A stretch of DNA of 64,000 nucleotides from a candidate division WOR-3 bacterium. Lineage in GTDB: Bacteria > Hydrothermota > Tepidihabitantia > Tepidihabitantales > Tepidihabitantaceae. The notes beneath the pieces were generated by a model that was not told the origin of the DNA, did no database searches, and saw only the letters and a list, made by a program, of their open reading frames with translations. Position 1 is the first letter of the stretch. Each line of letters opens with the position of its first letter. Where the stretch lies: assembly GCA_039801085.1 (NCBI GenBank), contig JBDRTY010000003.1, positions 83,776-147,775 of the forward strand, in the 5' to 3' direction. This document shows, piece by piece, positions 59,690 through 64,000 of the stretch. The position numbers and the translations under genes are program-made.

Positions 59690-60915
59690 AGAGTGGCAGG
59701 GGAAATGTCACCTGCCGGCACTTCTGCCGGCCGTCCTTCCGCCATCCCGACCGGATAGCGCAGCTTCAGCACCAGAAAGTCGCTGGAGTCATAATCAGCA
59801 TTGGCAACCTCACCAATCACATAACACACCCCGGGCTCAGCAATAACTATATCGGTAAACCGGCAGTTTTGGTTTTCCTGCCGGTAGGTCCAGTGCCATA
59901 ACAGTGTGCCGTCCAGACTGTAACACAGAATCGCACCGCTGGATTCATTAAGAATGCTGTCATAACAACCACCGGCAACCAGCAGCTGTCCCGAAGGATC
60001 AAAACCGATTGCCTCCCCCCAGCTGTAATGGCTTAATCCGTCAACTCTGACCCAGTCCAGCGTGCCGTCAGGCTGATAGCGGGCGGTAACAAACGAGTCC
60101 GGCTGCACGATCCCCTGCTGCGTCTCATCCCAGGCATCACCGGTGATATAAAGGTTGCCTTCAGAATCGGCGGTAATATCTCTAGCTTCATCCTGAGGTT
60201 TGATATGAAGAATACGGACCCAACTAACATCACCAGTTTCATTCCATTGTATACTTAAACAATCAAACTGACCTCCCTCCACTGCGACATCCCCTGCGCC
60301 CGCAATGTAACCGTTGGTTGAATAATACAGCGAAACAATATCCTCAAGCGGATAACCAAAATCATACTCCCTCAGCCACAGCGATTCACCGCCGGGTGAA
60401 AGTTTCATCAGCTGTGCATTACTCCCGCGTCCACCGGCGACATAAATGTTCAGTGATTCATCGCTCGTCACCCCGGAGAAGTAATTTGTCTGCCGCGGAT
60501 ACACCCGCCGATACCAGCACAGATTGCCGTTCCGGTCATATTTAACCACTCCGCCACCCGAAGTCATTGAGCCCGCAATGATAACATTCCCTGCCCGGTC
60601 AACCGCACAGCCGTGAAGCCAGTCCAGATAAGGACTGTCAAACACCCGGGTCCAGACCGTATCGCCGTCACGGTTATAACGGATGAGCACAAAGACCGGA
60701 TTGGAATCGACATCACTCTCGCCCACCACAATCAAATCTCCAGTTAGAATATCAACATCTCCCCAAGCCCACTTGTCAAATGCGAAATTATATCGCTGAG
60801 TCCATAATATGTCGATGGCATTAACGAAATTAAAAAAACTCAGTATGAGAGCAACTAAAAGGGGCAGAGCCCGGCCTCTGCTATGTGGCTCTGCCCCCTG
60901 GTTCAGGATTACCAC
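59470..60915 (-). CDS. Secreted SBBP-like beta-propeller protein with sorting domain (cassette 1)
   Basis: The 481-residue protein has a long charged start followed by a signal sequence (LPLLVALILSFFNFVNA). Propeller repeats of the form VDRAGNVIIAG / SDESLNIYVAGG / ADSEGNLYITGDAWD / YNRDGDTVWTR resemble SBBP repeats. The C-terminal domain has VRDVSGQERLVYAG...LPAGVYFLDL and final RRHRLVVVR. GTG 60915 is the only usual start before the signal sequence and lies 4 nt after the stop of the upstream gene. It is a paralogue of the gene at 62035. A terminator-like hairpin lies within its first codons. Confidence 0.8.
   Translation of the reverse strand: MVILNQGAEPHSRGRALPLLVALILSFFNFVNAIDILWTQRYNFAFDKWAWGDVDILTGDLIVVGESDVDSNPVFVLIRYNRDGDTVWTRVFDSPYLDWLHGCAVDRAGNVIIAGSMTSGGGVVKYDRNGNLCWYRRVYPRQTNYFSGVTSDESLNIYVAGGRGSNAQLMKLSPGGESLWLREYDFGYPLEDIVSLYYSTNGYIAGAGDVAVEGGQFDCLSIQWNETGDVSWVRILHIKPQDEARDITADSEGNLYITGDAWDETQQGIVQPDSFVTARYQPDGTLDWVRVDGLSHYSWGEAIGFDPSGQLLVAGGCYDSILNESSGAILCYSLDGTLLWHWTYRQENQNCRFTDIVIAEPGVCYVIGEVANADYDSSDFLVLKLRYPVGMAEGRPAEVPAGDISPATLVCAGATLRFSVGCAGDYRLVVRDVSGQERLVYAGYLARGENRISLPSLPAGVYFLDLAGAGVQRRHRLVVVR
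60861..60897 (-). terminator. Hairpin with short T-run inside the 5' coding end of the propeller gene
   Basis: An 11-bp perfect stem (60861-60871 with 60887-60897) and a 15-nt loop are followed on the minus strand by TTTTAG. It lies just after the stop of the upstream cassette gene and within the first 20 codons of the next, so it may act as a partial terminator or attenuator. Confidence 0.45.
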
Positions 60916-60919
60916 GGTT

Positions 60920-61511
60920 CTACCACTGGGCTTCTACATGACTCTGAATTATCGCCTCGGGCGGAAGTTGGAATTCGTGCTCGCCTTTGATAAAGTGGGA
61001 ATGTGTCGTTCCTACGCCATGACCTGCGGTATGATGCCATGCAATCGAGTCAGACTGGTGTCGTATAATTGGCGGCGGATTTAATAAATTCACCTGAACA
61101 CCCTGTGCGTTTACTATTTTGTACCACATATCCAGATATAATTCGCCCAGGTTTGGCCGGGTAGTTTTCCCTCCGCCGTCATATTTCTTCTTCCCGGTGC
61201 GCTGATCTATCCAGCCCACAAACCAGGACTCAGCCTTAAATCCGCCATAAGTATGAGTGTCAATTGTTGCGTTGGGTGTCTGAGCAAGTCTTTCGCTGGC
61301 AGTCAGGTATCCTCGCTGATGCAGCTGTTCTATTGTAACCTCAACAAATTCCGGACCGGGTGATTCGCTGTCTACGCTGTAATCCTCAAAAATTACTGCG
61401 TGAAGATTACCTTCCTCATCCTGATACTCATACAGATAGTAATGCACGGTGCTGGTGCCCTGCGCTACCAGCAGGGGGGGCGAAAAGCAGGCTGGTGTTC
61501 TTACAGTTCAT
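60920..61511 (-). CDS. Secreted cassette protein of unknown family, frame broken at a G7 tract
   Basis: The open part (GTG 61447 to 60920, 175 residues) begins HYYLYEYQDEEGNLHAVIFEDY and has SPGPEFVEVTIEQLHQRGYLT and a GEHEFQLPPEAII ending. It has no known family and is paralogous to the gene at 63471. The true start is probably ATG 61511, with AAGGAGG 5 nt upstream, a leader and a strong promoter. From that ATG the frame is off by one, and deleting one base in the run of seven G (plus strand 61474-61480) joins them, giving MNCKNTSLLFAPLLVAQG before the body. The break is either a sequencing error or phase variation. The propeller gene follows after 4 nt. Confidence 0.7.
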
Positions 61512-61568
61512 GCTTACCTCCTTTTTGCAGCCTTTGCCTGCTGTTCTTGGTGGCTCTGCCACCTGAAA

Positions 61569-61597
61569 ATAATAACCCGTCCCCCGCCTTCTGTCAA
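61569..61597 (-). promoter_or_regulatory. Promoter of cassette 1
   Basis: TTGACA (61592-61597), 17-nt spacer, TATTAT (61569-61574) on the minus strand. The predicted 51-nt leader holds a small hairpin (GGTGGC-AGA-GCCACC) and AAGGAGG before ATG 61511. Confidence 0.7.
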
Positions 61598-61618
61598 GCG
61601 GTCTGCTCCCCTGTTTTC

Positions 61619-62034
61619 ATTTTGCACTTTGCACTCTGCATTGTGAAAGAGATTCCTCGACTCAGTTTCACTCCGCTCGGAATGACCTGAAGGGACAAGC
61701 GATTCCTCGACTCGACTGACGCCTCGCTCGGAATGACACCTCTTTTCGTCATTTCGAGCGACGCCGAGCGATAGCGAGGCGGAGTCGAGAAATCTCTCCG
61801 CCTTACACTTTGCACTTTGCATTGTGAAAGCGATTCCTCGACTCCGCTCGGAATGACCTGAAGGGACAAGCGATTCCTCGGCATGCTCGGAATGACAAGA
61901 GAGCAAAGTCATTTCACCCGGCGCCTGAGGCGAACCGTTTCCTGTCATCCCGACCGGAGCGACACCACAGGCGCGCATTCTTCGGTCATTTCGACCGGAG
62001 CGGAGCCAAAGGCGGAGCGGAGTGGAGAAATCCC
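61619..62034. repeat. Cluster of palindromic interspersed repeats between the two cassettes
   Basis: At least four units of the form GATTCCTC(GACTC)...CTCGGAATGAC occur (from 61650, 61700, 61830, 61870). Inverted versions (GTCATTTCGAGCG...GAGTCGAGAAATCTC; GGTCATTTCGACC...GTGGAGAAATCCC) also occur. A secondary repeat (CACTTTGCACTCTGCATTGTGAAAG near 61624 and a close copy near 61806) precedes two of them. No gene is supported in this stretch. Confidence 0.8.
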
Positions 62035-62254
62035 TTATCTCACCACCACCAGCCGGTGCCGGCGCTGCACCCCGGCACCCGCAAGCTCAAGAAAATACAC
62101 ACCCGCAGGCAGCGAGGGCAGGCTGATGCGGTTCTCCCCTCGCGCAAGATAACCCGCATAAACCAGCCGCTCCTGCCCGCTCACATCCCGCACCACCAGC
62201 CGGTAATCACCAGCACAACCAACAGAAAACCGTAACGGTGCACCCGCACAGACC
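62021..62254 (-). repeat. 234-bp near-identical module, copy B
   Basis: This is the partner of 59456-59689: 6 mismatches, no gaps. Outside it the two propeller genes are clearly diverged. Confidence 0.9.
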
Positions 62255-63468
62255 GGAGTGGCAAGAGAAAAATATGAATGTGTTTTATTAAATTTAGGTC
62301 CAAACTCACCCAGTCCAGTTGGATATCGAAATTTGATTATGGCAAATTTACTGAAGAGGCCGTTAGATAAAATTCCCATACCATAAATTATGGCAGGAAA
62401 ACTGCCAACTATATCAAGCAGTTCTAAGTTATTGATCGAATCTCGCAATACGCAGTTCCAGCGATACTCACCTTGGTTGTTATAGCAAAATAGCAGAGAA
62501 CTTGATTTTCTCCTAATGGTATCATAAGAACAACCAGCAATCAGGACATTCCCTAAATCATCGGTTACAACTGCACCACCGCCAGAATAATCGTCGTTTC
62601 CGAAGACCTTAACCCATTCCAAATCGCCATCTGGGGTATACTTGAACACGACTAATGAGTCAGGAACAATCCAGCCATTGAAAAACTGACCAGCAAAACC
62701 TCCACCATAAATGTTACTCTCATAATCTGTGCTTACTCCATAGCCCCAGTCTTCATTTTTTACATTCAAAACTTTACTCCAGAGGAGGTCGCCATTCGGA
62801 GCGAACTTATAAATCAAGAAATCAAACCACCATTGCTCCTCACTGCCAAGACTGCCGATACCAGCAACATTACCGTCCGGCAGCAGAGTAATCACACCTC
62901 CTTCCTCGTCCCAGCCCCAGTCGTAAGTCCTTACCCAGAGCAGATCACCATTGACATTGTATTTTATCAGCAGCAGATCATAGCTTGGAGGATTAAGACT
63001 CATGGTTGTGCCCGACACATAAATATTTAGCGATTCATCAACCGCCACCCCATTAAGATAGCTTAAATAACCAACCTTATCCTGTTTTATCCATATTAGA
63101 TTTCCCGCTGAGTCATATTTAATTATCAGACAGGAGTTGGCGGGGTGGGATTCGCCGGAAATCACCACCCCGCCTTCAGAATCTGCGGCGCACGCGTAGA
63201 CATGCTCATTCTGCACCTGAGTATCATATCGTCGCAGCCATAATATATCACCATCAGCGTTGCATTTTACCAGCATTATACCGTAATTCCCGGAATCCGA
63301 ATAAGTACCGGCTAATAATATATTACCGCAGCTATCAATCGCTCCACAGGGATAATCAGCAGTGCTGGTGACATCGTATACTCGCTGCCAGACGATGTCC
63401 TGAGCCCATCCGGCACACAATAATATAGAAACCGCACTAAAAACCAGTAGTTGGACTGGCGGTCGCAT
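62035..63468 (-). CDS. Secreted SBBP-like beta-propeller protein with sorting domain (cassette 2)
   Basis: The 477-residue protein starts at ATG 63468, giving a normal signal peptide (RPPVQLLVFSAVSILLCAGWAQ); the ATG is 2 nt after the stop of the upstream gene. Propeller blades read CNADGDILWLRRYDTQVQ, DSEGGVVISGES, VDESLNIYVSGTT, DDLGNVLIAGCSYD. The C-terminal sorting domain is almost identical to that of the 59470 gene and ends RRHRLVVVR. Parts of the middle are more AT-rich than the neighbours, suggesting a different history from the conserved C-terminal module. Confidence 0.85.
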   Translation of the reverse strand: MRPPVQLLVFSAVSILLCAGWAQDIVWQRVYDVTSTADYPCGAIDSCGNILLAGTYSDSGNYGIMLVKCNADGDILWLRRYDTQVQNEHVYACAADSEGGVVISGESHPANSCLIIKYDSAGNLIWIKQDKVGYLSYLNGVAVDESLNIYVSGTTMSLNPPSYDLLLIKYNVNGDLLWVRTYDWGWDEEGGVITLLPDGNVAGIGSLGSEEQWWFDFLIYKFAPNGDLLWSKVLNVKNEDWGYGVSTDYESNIYGGGFAGQFFNGWIVPDSLVVFKYTPDGDLEWVKVFGNDDYSGGGAVVTDDLGNVLIAGCSYDTIRRKSSSLLFCYNNQGEYRWNCVLRDSINNLELLDIVGSFPAIIYGMGILSNGLFSKFAIIKFRYPTGLGEFGPKFNKTHSYFSLATPVCAGAPLRFSVGCAGDYRLVVRDVSGQERLVYAGYLARGENRISLPSLPAGVYFLELAGAGVQRRHRLVVVR

Positions 63469-63470
63469 TA

Positions 63471-64000
63471 TCAGTGCAGTAGTGTCGCCTTTGTCCTGAT
63501 AACAGCATCCGGAGGCCATTCGAATGAATGCTCACCATTAACTATGTGCAGTTTTGTTCGTTCACGAAGGTAGTGAAGACGCCATGATACGATGTCACCA
63601 TCTCCACAGCGAGCGAACAAAGTGTAATGCCCTATTATCCTCTCTTGGCCGTTGTAAATCTGGCGATACAGACAATCAAGATACCATGGTCCGCTTGAGG
63701 GACGAACCGTCTTCGAACCACACCATACATACTTCCGAAGCTGATCGCCTGGTAAAGTCTCTGCCCAGGATGCGGCAACAAAGCCATTGACATAGGAGAC
63801 AAGGTCAATGTTGTAGTGCGGAGTCAATGCCACCTGCTCCTGATAGGTCAGATAGCCGAGGCTGTGCAGCTGGTCCAGCGTAACCTTGGTAAACTCCGGT
63901 CCGGGTGACTGGGCGGAATCGGAATAAATCTCCACAATACAGGCGCCGGTGTCGCCTTCCGCAGTGCCGAACTCATACAGATAGTAATGCACGGTGCTGG
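63471..64000 (-). CDS. Secreted cassette protein of unknown family (5' truncated by window edge)
   Basis: This is a paralogue of the protein at 60920, with HYYLYEFGTAEGDTGACIVEIY, QSPGPEFTKVTLDQLHSLGYLT and GEHSFEWPPDAVI. A GTG at 63992 opens the visible frame. The bases before it are the same as in the paralogue and stay in frame to the window end, so the real start lies beyond 64000. It forms a two-gene unit with the propeller gene. The function is unknown. Confidence 0.75.
   Translation of the reverse strand, partial: STVHYYLYEFGTAEGDTGACIVEIYSDSAQSPGPEFTKVTLDQLHSLGYLTYQEQVALTPHYNIDLVSYVNGFVAASWAETLPGDQLRKYVWCGSKTVRPSSGPWYLDCLYRQIYNGQERIIGHYTLFARCGDGDIVSWRLHYLRERTKLHIVNGEHSFEWPPDAVIRTKATLLH

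Noticed and set aside
61514..61978. 154-codon minus-strand open frame
   Set aside because: It is made entirely of the palindromic repeats (HSEHAEESLVPSGHSERS-like text) and overlaps the promoter of cassette 1.

Overview
The window looks like a GC-rich Gram-negative bacterium, probably from an uncultivated lineage. The signs are many signal-peptide and lipobox proteins, a TonB-dependent receptor with a DUF4249-type lipoprotein, a gingipain-like protease, type IX-like C-terminal domains ending in RRLVVVR or a FlgD-like Ig fold, and two tRNA genes without an encoded CCA. Candidate phyla such as WOR-3 would fit, but this is a guess from gene style only. There is no phage, transposase or CRISPR array.

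Left third (1-32 kb): ClpB C-terminus; HD protein-glyQ operon; tRNA-Asp running straight into two envelope genes; a PDZ lipoprotein and a methyltransferase; a four-gene operon of nitroreductase, flavin reductase, TonB receptor and DUF4249 lipoprotein; a giant repeat lipoprotein; a CDF metal transporter. A plus-strand run follows: DUF4175-like protein, TPR protein, N-lobe-less PASTA pseudokinase, PEGA protein, YVTN-propeller lipoprotein, CCA-adding enzyme, gingipain-like protease and radical SAM protein.

Middle (32-50 kb): a 1744-residue Ser/Thr kinase-AAA-TPR-GAF-sigma54 activator is followed on the same strand by a tiny, previously unannotated transcription unit. This has a well-matched sigma-54 -24/-12 promoter (32337-32353), a strong Shine-Dalgarno, a 19-codon proline-rich peptide gene (32221-32280) and a hairpin/T-run terminator. 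Activator and peptide may form an unrecognised signalling system and are the main discovery candidate. Next come a secreted propeller protein, the smpB-amidase-rluD-lipoprotein operon, glmM-glmS, tldD-tldE, tRNA-Leu and a Dpm1-type glycosyltransferase.

Right end (50-64 kb): a ten-gene minus-strand operon joins FlgO/FlgP/FlgT-like lipoproteins, LpoB/YcfL/COG3014 homologues and a LolD/MacB-type ABC exporter. Beyond it lie two tandem copies of a two-gene cassette (about 175-residue secreted protein plus propeller protein with sorting domain), embedded in short palindromic repeats.

A window-wide feature is promoter layout. Consensus-like TTGACN-N16/17-TATNAT promoters sit so close to start codons that about ten genes should give leaderless or near-leaderless mRNAs. 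This layout corrects several starts, for example GTG for the phosphohexomutase gene.
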